From Zafaria ginkgonis (GTDB taxonomy: Bacteria > Actinomycetota > Actinomycetes > Actinomycetales > Micrococcaceae), in the NCBI RefSeq assembly GCF_039540195.1, contig NZ_BAABEO010000017.1:1-64000 (forward strand): a stretch of DNA of 64,000 nt, written 5' to 3'. Position numbers and translations under genes: made by a program. Below, piece by piece: positions 8,089-16,888 of this stretch. Each line of letters opens with the position of its first letter. The first letter of the stretch is position 1. The notes under the pieces are model-generated. The model did no database searches, was not told the origin of the DNA, and was given only the letters and a program-made list of their open reading frames with translations.

Positions 8089-9641
8089 GGCTTCCCCTTT
8101 TCCTGATCCTGTCCGGTTCCCTGATCCTGCCCGGTGCCGTGGTCCGGTCCTTGATGTTCCGGGCCCTTCCCGTGTTCCTTGCGCCACCAGGCCCGGAAGG
8201 ATTCCGACGGCGGGGCGGGGATGTCGCGGCTCTGGGTCCAGCCGGCGGCGATGCCGGGCAGGCGGGTGATCTTGCGGTCCGGACCGGCGACCAGGCGGCC
8301 CAACGGCAGCGCCTTTTCTGCCAGGCCCAGGCGCTTGCCGGAGGAGAGCGCCCAGGAGGCGGCCTGCATGGCGGCGTCCATCTGGGTGGGCAGTTTCCGC
8401 TTTCCGCGTTTGCTGTCCACGTCCTCCCCGCGCAGGTGGACCAGGATGTCGGGGATGTTGATCTTCACCGGGCAGGCGTCGTAGCAGGCCCCGCACAGTG
8501 AGGAGGCGTAGGGCAGCGAACTGTTCTCCTCCGACTCGATGCCGGTCAGCAGGGGCGAGAGGATCGCGCCGATGGGCCCGGGATAGGTCGATCCGTAGGC
8601 GTGCCCGCCCGTGCGCTCGTACACGGGACAGACATTCATGCACGCGCTGCAGCGGATGCAATGCAGGGCCGAACGGCCCATCTCGTCCGCCAAGGCGGCG
8701 GATCGTCCGTTGTCCAGGAGCACCAGGTGCACGTTGGCCGGCCCGTCCCCCGGCGTGACGCCGGTCCACAGCGAGGTGTAGGGGTTCATCCGTTCCCCGG
8801 TGGAGGAACGGGGCAGCAGCTGCATGAATACCTCGAGGTCCTGCCAGGTGGGCAGCAGCTTCTCGATGCCCATGACGGTGATCAGGGTTTCGGGCAGGGT
8901 CAGGCACATGCGTCCGTTGCCTTCGGATTCGACGACGGCGAGGGTCCCGGAGTCGGCGAGCGCGAAGTTGGCGCCGGAGACGGCGACCTTGGCGGTGAGG
9001 AATTTACGGCGCAGGTGCGTCCGGGCCGCGTCGGCGAGCTTGGCCGGTTCGTCGGTCAGGGCCGGGTCCACCTCGGGCATTTCCCGCAGGAAGATGTCGC
9101 GGACCTCGGTCCTGTTCTTGTGGATGGCGGGGACCAGGATGTGGCTGGGCTTGTCGTGGTCGAGCTGGACGATCAGCTCGGCCAGGTCGGTTTCGAAGGC
9201 GGCGATGCCCTGTTCCTCGAGGTACTCGTTCAGGCCGATCTCCTGGGTGGCCATGGACTTGATCTTGACCACCTCGTCGGCCCCCTGGTCCCGGACCAGG
9301 CCTGCGACGATGGCGTTGGCTTCGGCCGCGTCGCGGGCCCAGTGGATGGTGCCGCCGCGGGCGGTGAAGTTTTCCTCGAACTGCTCCAGCAGTTCCGGCA
9401 GGCGGGCCATCACGTTTTGCTTGATGGTGCTGCCGGCTTCGCGCAACTGTTCCCAGTCGGGCAGCTCGGCGACGACCTTCAGCCGCTTGTCCCGGATGGT
9501 GTGGGTGGCGTGGCCGAGGTTGGCGCGCAGCTGGGCGTTGCCCAGTTCCCTGCGGGCAGCGGCAGGGAACGGCTCGCTGGCGTGGATGTTGCCCTCCCCG
9601 AAGACGGGTAGGGAGGGCATTCCGAGGAATGTCTGGCTCAA
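8085..9641 (-). CDS. lutB: lactate utilization iron-sulfur protein B
   Basis: 518 aa from a TTG start at 9641, placed 6-7 nt after GGAAGGGG and overlapping the lutA stop as TTGA; a longer reading would run far into lutA. The protein has an N-terminal LUD domain (about 60-300) and a C-terminal ferredoxin-like domain with two [4Fe-4S] motifs: Cys 328, 331, 334, 338 in CIRCSACMNVCP and Cys 383, 386, 390 in CGACYDACP. It is the electron-carrying core of the lactate oxidation complex. The last 30 or so residues are an odd low-complexity tail rich in Gly, Gln, Asp and His (GQDQGTGQDQ), not part of the family and probably disordered. It lies fourth-to-last... in the coupled chain lutA-lutB-lutC. Confidence 0.92.
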   Translation of the reverse strand: MSQTFLGMPSLPVFGEGNIHASEPFPAAARRELGNAQLRANLGHATHTIRDKRLKVVAELPDWEQLREAGSTIKQNVMARLPELLEQFEENFTARGGTIHWARDAAEANAIVAGLVRDQGADEVVKIKSMATQEIGLNEYLEEQGIAAFETDLAELIVQLDHDKPSHILVPAIHKNRTEVRDIFLREMPEVDPALTDEPAKLADAARTHLRRKFLTAKVAVSGANFALADSGTLAVVESEGNGRMCLTLPETLITVMGIEKLLPTWQDLEVFMQLLPRSSTGERMNPYTSLWTGVTPGDGPANVHLVLLDNGRSAALADEMGRSALHCIRCSACMNVCPVYERTGGHAYGSTYPGPIGAILSPLLTGIESEENSSLPYASSLCGACYDACPVKINIPDILVHLRGEDVDSKRGKRKLPTQMDAAMQAASWALSSGKRLGLAEKALPLGRLVAGPDRKITRLPGIAAGWTQSRDIPAPPSESFRAWWRKEHGKGPEHQGPDHGTGQDQGTGQDQEKGKP

Positions 9642-10441
9642 TGGGAGCCCCTTCCGCTGGAGAGCCGGACGGCGCCGGTGACGGGTGCCGGATCCTGCTC
9701 GGTGCTGGCGAGGATTTCGGCAAAGTGCAGGGTGCCCACGGGGCTGCCCTGCCGGGACAGGCCGCCGCCGATGTGCATGAGGCAGGAGGCGTCCCCGCCG
9801 GTGCACAGGGACGCGCCCGTGGCCTCGATGTTGGCGGTCTTGTCCGCCAGCATCGCCGAGGACACGTCGGCGTTCTTCATCGAGAAGGTCCCGCCGAAGC
9901 CGCAGCACTGGTCGGCCTCTGCCAGCGGCGCGAGGTCGATGCCCCGCACGGTCCCCAGCAGCTGCTGCTGGCGGTCCCCGAGCCGGAGCAGGCGCATGCC
10001 ATGGCAGCTGGGGTGGTACGTAACCCGGTGCGGGAACCAGGATCCGAGCTGGGTCCCGGCGTCGGTGATGCCGAGGACGTCCACCAGGAGCTGGGACAGT
10101 TCGTAGGTCCGCGCGCCGACGGCGGCGGCCCGGGCCTCCAGGTCCGCGTCCCCGCAGCGGCGGGCAAGCATGGGGTGCTGGTGCCTGACGGAGGCGACGC
10201 AGGATCCCGAGGGGGCCACGACGGCGTCGTACTCCTCCTCCTCGAAGGCCCTGACGTGGTTGGCGACCACGGGCACGGCTTCCTTGAGGTAGCCGCTGTT
10301 GACGTGCATCTGCCCGCAGCAGGCCTGCCCGGCGGGGAAGATGACGTCGTGGCCCAGCCGCTCGAGGATGGACACGGTGGCGCGGGCCGCGTTGGGATAC
10401 ATCGCATCCACGATGCAGGTGGCGAACAGGGCGATTCTCAT
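9638..10441 (-). CDS. lutA: lactate utilization protein A (CCG-domain Fe-S subunit)
   Basis: 267 aa. The two cysteine-rich CCG domains are evident: ATCIVDAMYPN with ACCGQMHVNSGY in the first half, and YHPSCHGMRLLR with CCGFGGTFSMKN in the second. These bind an iron-sulfur cluster in LutA/GlpC-type proteins, so this is the third subunit of the lactate dehydrogenase complex. The ATG at 10441 overlaps the rhaB stop (ATGA), and its own stop overlaps the TTG of lutB. The placement directly after the rhamnose kinase gene ties lactate oxidation to rhamnose degradation. Confidence 0.92.
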   Translation of the reverse strand: MRIALFATCIVDAMYPNAARATVSILERLGHDVIFPAGQACCGQMHVNSGYLKEAVPVVANHVRAFEEEEYDAVVAPSGSCVASVRHQHPMLARRCGDADLEARAAAVGARTYELSQLLVDVLGITDAGTQLGSWFPHRVTYHPSCHGMRLLRLGDRQQQLLGTVRGIDLAPLAEADQCCGFGGTFSMKNADVSSAMLADKTANIEATGASLCTGGDASCLMHIGGGLSRQGSPVGTLHFAEILASTEQDPAPVTGAVRLSSGRGSH

Positions 10442-11970
10442 GGCTTCCCTCCGGTGGCGGCCGGTTGGGCGGCGGCGCCTGATCCCTGCATACCAGACTC
10501 CTGCCGATCCTGTCCGGGCCGGTAGGTGGTGGTGGGCTGGTGGCGGGCGGTGAGGCGGCGCAGGTCGGCCAGGCCGCCGGCAACGGCGCCGGCGGCACGG
10601 GCCTGGATCAGGACGTTGCCCTGCGCTGTGGCCTCGACGGGGCCGGCGACGACGGGCAGGCCGGTGGCGTCGGCGGTGAGCTGGCACAGCAGGGCGTTCT
10701 GCGACCCGCCGCCGACGATGTGGACGGTGCCGACCCGCTGCCCGGACAGCTCCACCGCTTGGGCCAGGGTGCGTGCATACCCGGCCGCGAGGCTGTCCAG
10801 GATGCAGCGGACGATTCTCCCCGGATCCGCGCCGAGGGTTCCGCCGGCGGCCTCCACGGCGTCGCGGATGCGGCCGGGCATGCCGCCGGGGGCGATGAAC
10901 GCCGGGGAGTCCGGGTCGATGGTCGGTCCGCCGGCGGGCAGGTGCGCCGCGGCGTCGAGCAGGTCCGCCAGTCGGGTCCCTGTGCTCCCGCCGGCGTTGC
11001 CTTCCCCGGCCCTTCCCTCTTCAGCCCACGTCCGCAGGCACTCCTGCAGCAGCCACAGGCCGCCGACGTTGCGCAGGTACCTGATGGTTCCGTCCACGCC
11101 GCGTTCGTTGGTGAAGTTGGCCAGGCGGCTGGCCTCGGTGAGCACGGGGTGCTGCAGTTCCACCCCCACCAGGGACCAGGTTCCGGAGGAGATGTAGGCG
11201 AAGTCCCGGGACCGGGCCGGGACGGCGGCGACCGCGGAGGCGGTGTCGTGGGATCCGACGGCCACCACCGGGGTCCGGGAGGGCAGCCCGGTGCGCCGGG
11301 CGATCTCCGGCAGCAGGGTGCCGATCGGTTCCCCGGGGCTCACCAGTGGCGCGAACAGGTCTTCCGGCAGGCGCAGCGGGGCCAGGAATTCGGAGGCCCA
11401 CTCCCCCGCCACGGCGTCGAACAGGCCCGTGGTGGAGGCGTTGGTTTCCTCGGTGCGCCGCTGCCCGGTGAGCCAGAAGGCCAGCAGGTCCGGAATCAGC
11501 AGCGCCTGCTTCCCTTCCAGGTCCGGCTCGGCCGCCAGCTGGTAGAGGGTGTTGAACGGCAGGAACTGCAGACCCGTGGTGGCGTAGAGCCGCGCCGGAT
11601 CGATCAGCCCGTGCACCCTGGCCACCTCCGCCTCGCCGCGCCCGTCCCGGTAGCTGTAGGGGACGTGCGCCAGTGACCCGTCGGCCGCGACCAGCCCGTA
11701 GTCCACGGCCCAGGTGTCGATGCCGATGCTGGCGATGCGTTCGCCGTTCTCCCGGGCCCGCTCGCCGGCGGCCGCCAGCCCGGTGAGGACCTGCTCGAAG
11801 ATCCCGTGGATATCCCAGCGCAGCGCGCCGTCGATCCGCTGCGCCCCGTTGGGAAAGCGGTGGACGGTCTCCAGGTCGACGTCCTGCCCCTCCAGCCTGC
11901 CCAGGATGACGCGGCCGGAGGAGGCGCCGATGTCGACGGCGGCGAACACCGGCCGCTCGGCGCCGCTCAC
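10438..11970 (-). CDS. rhaB: L-rhamnulokinase
   Basis: 510 aa from GTG at 11970. RhaB phosphorylates L-rhamnulose at O1 with ATP. It belongs to the FGGY sugar kinases: the N-terminal phosphate-binding segment AVDIGASSGRVILG, the substrate segment GIDTWAVDYGLV, the conserved VAVGSHDTASAVAAVP and ISSGTWSLVGVE, and the C-terminal ATP-site VGGGSQNALLCQLTAD. These particular signatures separate rhamnulokinase from xylulo- and glycerol kinases. The start overlaps the aldolase stop as GTGA and the stop overlaps lutA as ATGA. The last 40 residues after GLADLRRL form a Gln/Ala/Pro-rich extension with no clear function. Confidence 0.94.
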   Translation of the reverse strand: MSGAERPVFAAVDIGASSGRVILGRLEGQDVDLETVHRFPNGAQRIDGALRWDIHGIFEQVLTGLAAAGERARENGERIASIGIDTWAVDYGLVAADGSLAHVPYSYRDGRGEAEVARVHGLIDPARLYATTGLQFLPFNTLYQLAAEPDLEGKQALLIPDLLAFWLTGQRRTEETNASTTGLFDAVAGEWASEFLAPLRLPEDLFAPLVSPGEPIGTLLPEIARRTGLPSRTPVVAVGSHDTASAVAAVPARSRDFAYISSGTWSLVGVELQHPVLTEASRLANFTNERGVDGTIRYLRNVGGLWLLQECLRTWAEEGRAGEGNAGGSTGTRLADLLDAAAHLPAGGPTIDPDSPAFIAPGGMPGRIRDAVEAAGGTLGADPGRIVRCILDSLAAGYARTLAQAVELSGQRVGTVHIVGGGSQNALLCQLTADATGLPVVAGPVEATAQGNVLIQARAAGAVAGGLADLRRLTARHQPTTTYRPGQDRQESGMQGSGAAAQPAATGGKP

Positions 11971-14003
11971 CGCAGGAAGGCGGCGGCGACGCCGGCGTCG
12001 ACCGGCACGTGCAGGCCGGTGGTGTGGGACATGTCCGCAGAGGTCAGGACGGCGACGGCGTTGGCCACGTTCTCGGGCAGGACCTCGCGCTTGAGCAGAG
12101 TGCGCTGGGCGTAGTACTTGCCCAGTTCCTCCTCGGGCACCCCGTAGACCGCGGCGCGCTTGGCGCCCCAGCCGCCGGCGAAGATGCCGGAGCCGCGCAC
12201 GACGCCGTCGGGGTTGATGCCGTTGACCTTCACGCCGTATTCACCCAGCTCGGCCGCCAGCAGGCGCACCTGGTGGGCCTGGTCAGCCTTGGTGGCGGAG
12301 TAGGCGATGTTGTTGGGTCCGGCGAAGACGGAGTTCTTGGAGGAGATGTAGATGATGTCTCCGCCCAGTTCCTGGTCGATGAGCACCCGGGCGGCGGCCT
12401 TGGACACCAGGAAGGATCCCTTGGCCATGACGTTGTGCTGCAGGTCCCAGTCCTTCTCGCTGGTTTCCAGGAGGGGCTTGGAGATGGACAGCCCGGCGTT
12501 GTTGACCACCAGGTCCAGGCCTCCGAAGGCCAGGACGGCCGCGTCGATGGCGGCGCGGACCTGGTCCTCGCTGGTCACGTCCGCCTGGACGCCGATGGCC
12601 ACGTCGGGGCCGCCGAGTTCGTCGGCGACGGCCCGGGCGCTGTCCAGGTTCAGGTCGGCGATGACGACGCAGGCGCCCTCGGCCGCCAGCCGGGTGGCGA
12701 TGGCCTTGCCGATGCCGGAGGCCGCCCCGGTCACCAGCGCGATGCGCGTGGCGTGGGACTTCGGCTTGGGCATGCGGGCCAGCTTGGCCTCCTCGAGCGC
12801 CCAGTACTCGATGCGGAACTTCTCGGATTCCTCGATCGGGGCGTAGCTGGAGAGGGCCTCGGCGCCGCGCATGACGTTGATGGCGTTGAGGTAGAACTCC
12901 CCGGCCACTCGCGCGGTCTGCTTGGTGGCCCCGTAGGAGAACATGCCGACGCCGGGCACCAAGACGATCGCCGGGTCAGCCCCGCGGATGGCCGGGGAAT
13001 CGGCGGTGGCGTGGCGGTCGTAGTAGGCCTGGTAGTCGGCCCGGTACAGGGTGTGCAGTCCGCGCAGCCGGCTGATGCTGTCCTCGACGGAGGCGTCCGC
13101 GGGCAGGTCCAGGACCAGGGGCTTGACCTTGGTGCGCAGGAAGTGGTCAGGGCAGCTGGTCCCCAAGGCACCCAGGCGCGGGTGGGACTCGTGCCCCAGG
13201 AAGTCCAGCACCGCCGGATCGTCTGTGAAGTGGCCGACCTGCGCCTTGTCGGTGGAGGCAAGGCCACGAATCACGGGGGCCAGGGCGGCGGCCTTGGCGC
13301 GGCGCTCCTGCTCCGGCAGCGGGCCGTAGCCGGGCAGTGCCGGGCCGAAGGGCTCCTGCCGGCCGTTGTCGCGGATGTAGGCCTCGGCGGTCTCGATGAT
13401 CCACAGCGAGTTCGCCTCGGCTTCTTCGCTGGTGGCACCCCACGCGGTGATGCCGTGCCCGCCCAGGATCGTGCCGACCGCCTGCGGGTTGGCCTCCTTG
13501 ATCGCGGCGATGTCCATGCCCAGCTGGAAGCCTGGACGGCGCCATGGCACCCAGACCACCTTGCCGCCGAAGATGTCCTTGGTCAGGGCCTCCCCGTCGG
13601 CGGCGGTGGCGATGGCGATGCCGGAGTCCGGGTGCAGGTGGTCCACGTGCGCGGCGTCGACCAGGCCGTGCATGGCGGTGTCGATCGACGGGGCCGCCCC
13701 GCCCTTGCCGTGCAGGCAGTAATCGAAGGCGGCCACCATCTCGTCCTCGCGGTCCACCCCCGGGTAGGCCTGGACCAGGGAGCGCATGCGGTCCAGCCGC
13801 AGCACCGCCAGTCCGCCCTCTGTCAGGGTGCCCAGGTCCCCGCCGGAGCCCTTCATCCACAGCAGCTCGACGTCCTCGCCGGTGACGGGGTCGGTCTGGC
13901 TGCCCTTGGCCGAGGTGTTGCCCCCGGCGAAGTTGGTGTTGCGCTTGTCCGCCCCCAGGCGGTTCGAGCGGGCAATCAGGTCCGCAACGGTGTTGTTCGT
14001 CAT
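11967..14003 (-). CDS. bifunctional rhamnulose-1-phosphate aldolase / lactaldehyde dehydrogenase (RhaEW type)
   Basis: 678 aa from ATG at 14003 (MTNNTVADL); an ATG six codons upstream is an alternative. The N-terminal part (about 1-420) is a class II aldolase domain with Zn-ligand histidines in HVDHLHPDSG and the GGHGITAWGAT segment. It splits L-rhamnulose-1-phosphate into dihydroxyacetone phosphate and L-lactaldehyde. The C-terminal part (about 430-678) is a short-chain dehydrogenase with the TGAASGIG nucleotide motif, NNAG and the YSATK active-site tyrosine and lysine; in characterised RhaEW proteins it oxidises L-lactaldehyde to lactate. The fusion therefore feeds lactate directly to LutABC encoded downstream. 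It starts 5 bp after the rhaI stop and overlaps rhaB as GTGA. The same architecture is known from Chloroflexus and Bacillus YuxG. Confidence 0.93.
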   Translation of the reverse strand: MTNNTVADLIARSNRLGADKRNTNFAGGNTSAKGSQTDPVTGEDVELLWMKGSGGDLGTLTEGGLAVLRLDRMRSLVQAYPGVDREDEMVAAFDYCLHGKGGAAPSIDTAMHGLVDAAHVDHLHPDSGIAIATAADGEALTKDIFGGKVVWVPWRRPGFQLGMDIAAIKEANPQAVGTILGGHGITAWGATSEEAEANSLWIIETAEAYIRDNGRQEPFGPALPGYGPLPEQERRAKAAALAPVIRGLASTDKAQVGHFTDDPAVLDFLGHESHPRLGALGTSCPDHFLRTKVKPLVLDLPADASVEDSISRLRGLHTLYRADYQAYYDRHATADSPAIRGADPAIVLVPGVGMFSYGATKQTARVAGEFYLNAINVMRGAEALSSYAPIEESEKFRIEYWALEEAKLARMPKPKSHATRIALVTGAASGIGKAIATRLAAEGACVVIADLNLDSARAVADELGGPDVAIGVQADVTSEDQVRAAIDAAVLAFGGLDLVVNNAGLSISKPLLETSEKDWDLQHNVMAKGSFLVSKAAARVLIDQELGGDIIYISSKNSVFAGPNNIAYSATKADQAHQVRLLAAELGEYGVKVNGINPDGVVRGSGIFAGGWGAKRAAVYGVPEEELGKYYAQRTLLKREVLPENVANAVAVLTSADMSHTTGLHVPVDAGVAAAFLR

Positions 14004-14008
14004 TTCTC

Positions 14009-15175
14009 TTATGCTCCCCATCCGGCCTGCTGGCCGCCTTGGCGTTCGGTGTTGATCTTGTCCTGGTAGCCGCTGGCGCGGTAGGCGGCCATCGGGTCCG
14101 CCGGCAGGCCCCGGCTTTCGCGCCATTCGGCCAGGCCGGGCCGGACGTCGGTGTAGAAGGCATCCATGAAGATGCTGTTGGCGGCCAGCACGTCGCCGGC
14201 CCGCTGGGCCTCATCCAGCGCCGCGGTGTCCACCAGCAGCGCCCGGGCCGTCATTTCCTGCACATTGAGCACCGAGCGGATCTGGCCGGGGATCTTCTCC
14301 TCCAGGTTGTGGCACTGGTCCAGCATCAGCGCGACGCCGCTGTCCGGGCCGAAGCCGTTGCCGCGGACCACCTCGAACATGATCCGGAACAGCTGGAAGG
14401 GATCGGCGGATCCGACGATCAGGTCGTCGTCGGCGTAGAAGCGGGAGTTGAAGTCGAAGGACCCCAGCTTTCCGAGCCGCAGCAGCTGGGCGACGATGAA
14501 TTCGATGTTGGTGCCCGGGGCGTGGTGGCCGGTGTCCAGGCACACCATTGCCTTCTCGCCCAGCTCCAGGCAGTGGGCGTAGGAGGTTCCCCAGTCGGGA
14601 ACGTCGGTGTGGTAGAACGCCGGCTCGAAGAACTTGTACTCCAGGACCATCCGCTGGTGGTCGCCGAGCCGGTCGTAGACCTGCCGCAGGGACTCCTGCA
14701 GCCAGTCCTGCCGGGCGCGCATGTTCCCCTGGCCGGGGTAGTTGGTTCCGTCAGCGAGCCAGATCTTCAGGTCGCGCGAACCGGTCTGGTCCATGATGTC
14801 GATGCATTCGAGCATGTGGTCCACGGCCTTGCGGCGCACGCCCGGGTCGCTGTGGGTCAGGGAGCCGAACTTGTAGTCGTCGTCCTGGAAGGTGTTGCTG
14901 TTCACCGTGCCCAGCGCGATCCCCAGCCCCGCGGCGTGCTCCTTGAGCTTGCCGTAGTCGTCGACCTTGTCCCAGGGGATGTGCAGGGCCACCGCCGGCG
15001 CCAGGCCGGTCAGCTCGTTGACCTTGGCGGCGTCGGCGATCTTCTCCTCGACCGTGCGCGGGGTCCCGGCCGTGGCGAAGACCTTGAAACGGGTTCCCGA
15101 GTTGCCGTAGGCCCACGAGGGGACTTCGATGGCAAGGCCCTCCAAGCGGGCCGCGATGCTGGACAACGTTGTCAT
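14009..15175 (-). CDS. rhaI: L-rhamnose isomerase, RhaI type
   Basis: 388 aa from ATG at 15175, with GGAG 10 nt upstream. The enzyme interconverts L-rhamnose and L-rhamnulose, the first cytoplasmic step. It is of the RhaI type (xylose-isomerase-like TIM barrel, as in Pseudomonas and Rhizobium) rather than the E. coli RhaA type. Recognisable metal-site segments are MVLEYKFFEPAFYHTDV, VCLDTGHHAPGTNIE and LGSFDFNSRFYADDDL. The product begins MTTLSSIAARLEGLAIEVPS, a typical N-terminus. It is the promoter-proximal gene of the catabolic operon; the divergent gap to the LacI gene carries two operator-like sites. Confidence 0.95.
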   Translation of the reverse strand: MTTLSSIAARLEGLAIEVPSWAYGNSGTRFKVFATAGTPRTVEEKIADAAKVNELTGLAPAVALHIPWDKVDDYGKLKEHAAGLGIALGTVNSNTFQDDDYKFGSLTHSDPGVRRKAVDHMLECIDIMDQTGSRDLKIWLADGTNYPGQGNMRARQDWLQESLRQVYDRLGDHQRMVLEYKFFEPAFYHTDVPDWGTSYAHCLELGEKAMVCLDTGHHAPGTNIEFIVAQLLRLGKLGSFDFNSRFYADDDLIVGSADPFQLFRIMFEVVRGNGFGPDSGVALMLDQCHNLEEKIPGQIRSVLNVQEMTARALLVDTAALDEAQRAGDVLAANSIFMDAFYTDVRPGLAEWRESRGLPADPMAAYRASGYQDKINTERQGGQQAGWGA

Positions 15176-15251
15176 GGGGGCGAACTCCAAAATCCGGGGG
15201 CGGACGATCCAAGGGGTTGGCTGCGGGTCCGCAAGGGACCCCTCTGCCTTT

Positions 15252-15276
15252 TGAATCGTTTCATAAATACGTTTCA
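15252..15276. promoter_or_regulatory. two rhamnose-regulon operators in the rhaI/lacI divergent gap
   Basis: TGAATCGTTTCA at 15252-15263 is the exact reverse complement of TGAAACGATTCA found before rhaT (21751-21762). A second, weaker copy, ending in ACGTTTCA, spans 15265-15276. Together they lie 77 bp upstream of rhaI and 65 bp upstream of the LacI gene, so one repressor could control both directions. Confidence 0.75.
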
Positions 15277-15340
15277 AAAGTAGGCAATTTCTAGTAGTGT
15301 GTCAAGCGTCATATTCGGAAAAATGCTCAGGAGCCGGAAA

Positions 15341-16363
15341 ATGCGTCCAGCCAGCGTCAAGGACGTCGCCGACCGTGCCGGAGTCGCCGTCGGGACGGTT
15401 TCGAACGTGCTCAACTACCCGGACCGGGTGTCCGCGCGCACCCAGGAAAAGGTGCAGCGCGCCATCGAGGAACTGGGCTTCGTGCGCAACGACGCCGCCC
15501 GCCAGCTGCGGGCCGGGCGCAGCCGGACCATCGGCATGGTCCTGCTCGACGCCGCCAACCCGTTCTTCGCCTCGGTGGCCCGCGGGGCCGAGGACGCCGC
15601 CGCCGTCGCCGGCAGCAGCGTGATGTTTGCCAGCAGCCGCCACGATGCCCGGCGCGAGGCGCGCTACATCGACCTGTTCGAGGAGCAGCGCGTGCAGGGC
15701 CTGCTGGTCTCGCCGGTCGGCAGCATCGCCGCCCGCGTGGCCGAGCTGAAGGCCCACGGGCTCGTCGTCGTGCTGCTGGACCGCGAAGGCGACCCCGAGC
15801 TGTACAGCTCGGTGTCGGTGGACGACGTCCACGGCGGGTACCTGGCCGCCTCGCACCTGGTGGAGACGGGACGGACGCGGATCGCCTTCGTCGGCGGCGG
15901 CCGGCACCTGCAGCAGGTCGCCGACCGCCTCCGGGGCGCGGAGAAGGCGGTCGCCGAGCACCCCGGCGTGTCCCTGGAGTTCCTTCCCACCGAGGAGCTG
16001 AACGTCCTGGCCGGCCGGGAGGTGGGCCAGGCGCTGGTGCGGCGCTCCCGCGCCCTCCTGCCGGACGGGGTCTTCTGCGCGAACGACCTGCTGGCCACCG
16101 GCGTGCTGCAGTCCGTCCTGCTGGCCGAGTCCCTGGAGGTCCCCCGGGACATCGCGCTGATCGGCTACGACGACATCGACTTCGCCAGTTCCGCGATCGT
16201 GCCCCTGTCCTCCATCCGCCAGCCGGCCGAGGAGATCGGGCGCACGGCCATCCGCCTGCTGGCCCAGGAGCTGGAGGATCCCCAGGCGCCCCACGAGCAC
16301 GTGGTCTTCAAGCCGGAGCTGGTGGTGCGCGGCAGCACCGGCGCCGCCCGGCCGAAGGTCTAG
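15341..16363 (+). CDS. LacI-family transcriptional regulator, probable rhamnose repressor
   Basis: 340 aa from ATG at 15341; AGGAG eight bases upstream fixes this start, while an in-frame GTG at 15299 would add 14 non-family residues. The N-terminal helix-turn-helix is SVKDVADRAGVAVGTVSNVL (about residues 5-24), followed by the LacI hinge and hinge-helix region AARQLRAGRSRTIG. The rest is a periplasmic-binding-protein-like effector domain with LLDAANPFFASVARGAED and the closing LIGYDDIDFASSAIVPLSSI. It is divergent from rhaI and close to all the rha genes; the shared TGAAACGATTCA sites are its likely operators. Rhamnose or an early pathway intermediate is the presumed inducer. Confidence 0.9.
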   Translation: MRPASVKDVADRAGVAVGTVSNVLNYPDRVSARTQEKVQRAIEELGFVRNDAARQLRAGRSRTIGMVLLDAANPFFASVARGAEDAAAVAGSSVMFASSRHDARREARYIDLFEEQRVQGLLVSPVGSIAARVAELKAHGLVVVLLDREGDPELYSSVSVDDVHGGYLAASHLVETGRTRIAFVGGGRHLQQVADRLRGAEKAVAEHPGVSLEFLPTEELNVLAGREVGQALVRRSRALLPDGVFCANDLLATGVLQSVLLAESLEVPRDIALIGYDDIDFASSAIVPLSSIRQPAEEIGRTAIRLLAQELEDPQAPHEHVVFKPELVVRGSTGAARPKV

Positions 16364-16411
16364 CGCCCGGCGCATGGCGCGGCGCCCGGTGCAGGGCGGG
16401 CGACGGACACG

Positions 16412-16452
16412 GCGCGGGGCGGAGGGACCGTTACGGTCCTTCCGCCCCGCGC
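16412..16452. terminator. bidirectional terminator between the lacI-type gene and rhaM
   Basis: GCGCGGGGCGGA pairs with TCCGCCCCGCGC, and the inner GGACCG/CGGTCC closes a TTA loop, giving an almost unbroken 19-bp stem. It ends 2 bp before the stop codon of rhaM, so it serves both convergent genes. Confidence 0.85.
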
Positions 16453-16453
16453 T

Positions 16454-16789
16454 TTATGCCCCGCCCAGCTGGTCCTCGAGGTTGAAGACCTCCTCGAGCC
16501 GCACGAAGCCCTCGTCCGGGGCCCCGTCCAGGTCCTCGAAGAACTCCCCCATCTCCGCCTGCCACCGGCCGTTGACCTCGGTGGCGGCCATGGCCGCCTG
16601 CGCCGCGGCCAGGTCCTCCGTCTCGAAGTAGCCGATCAGGAGGCCGTCGGGCCTCAGGAACAGCGAATAGTTGTGCCATCCGGACCGCTGGAGGGCCTGC
16701 AGCATTTCCGGCCACACCGCCGCGTGGCGCCGCTTGTACTCATCGATCCGCCCAGGCTTGACCTGGAGCTGGAAGCAGATTCGTTTCAT
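16454..16789 (-). CDS. rhaM: L-rhamnose mutarotase
   Basis: 111 aa from ATG at 16789, the usual family length (about 104). RhaM speeds the conversion between alpha and beta anomers of L-rhamnose, supplying the form used by the isomerase. Family signatures are RICFQLQVKPGRIDEYKRRH, VWPEMLQALQRSGWHNYSLF and GYFETEDLAAAQAAMAATEV. The Shine-Dalgarno (TAGGGA) is only 2-3 nt from the ATG, so translation may be modest; a GTG at 16825 is possible but would start inside a large hairpin. The gene follows rhaS, but a very strong inverted repeat separates the two. Confidence 0.93.
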   Translation of the reverse strand: MKRICFQLQVKPGRIDEYKRRHAAVWPEMLQALQRSGWHNYSLFLRPDGLLIGYFETEDLAAAQAAMAATEVNGRWQAEMGEFFEDLDGAPDEGFVRLEEVFNLEDQLGGA

Positions 16790-16825
16790 TGTCCCTACCG
16801 GTCTCGTTTTCCCGACCTGATTCAC

Positions 16826-16874
16826 CGCGTGGGGCCCGGCGGGCGGACACTGTCCGCCCGCCGGGCCCCACGCG
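16826..16874. terminator. 24-bp perfect inverted repeat between rhaS and rhaM
   Basis: The 24 bases 16826-16849 are the exact reverse complement of 16851-16874, with a single base at the centre. This very GC-rich hairpin starts 15 bp after the rhaS stop codon. It has no T-run on the minus side, so it could be a terminator, a processing or 3'-stabilising element, or a partial barrier reducing rhaM expression. Confidence 0.75.
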
Positions 16875-16888
16875 ACCCGCCTGCGCGG

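Noticed and set aside
8601..9611. Long plus-strand frame opposite lutB (336 codons)
   Set aside because: It is antisense to a clear LutB protein with Fe-S motifs; long antisense frames are expected in high-GC DNA.
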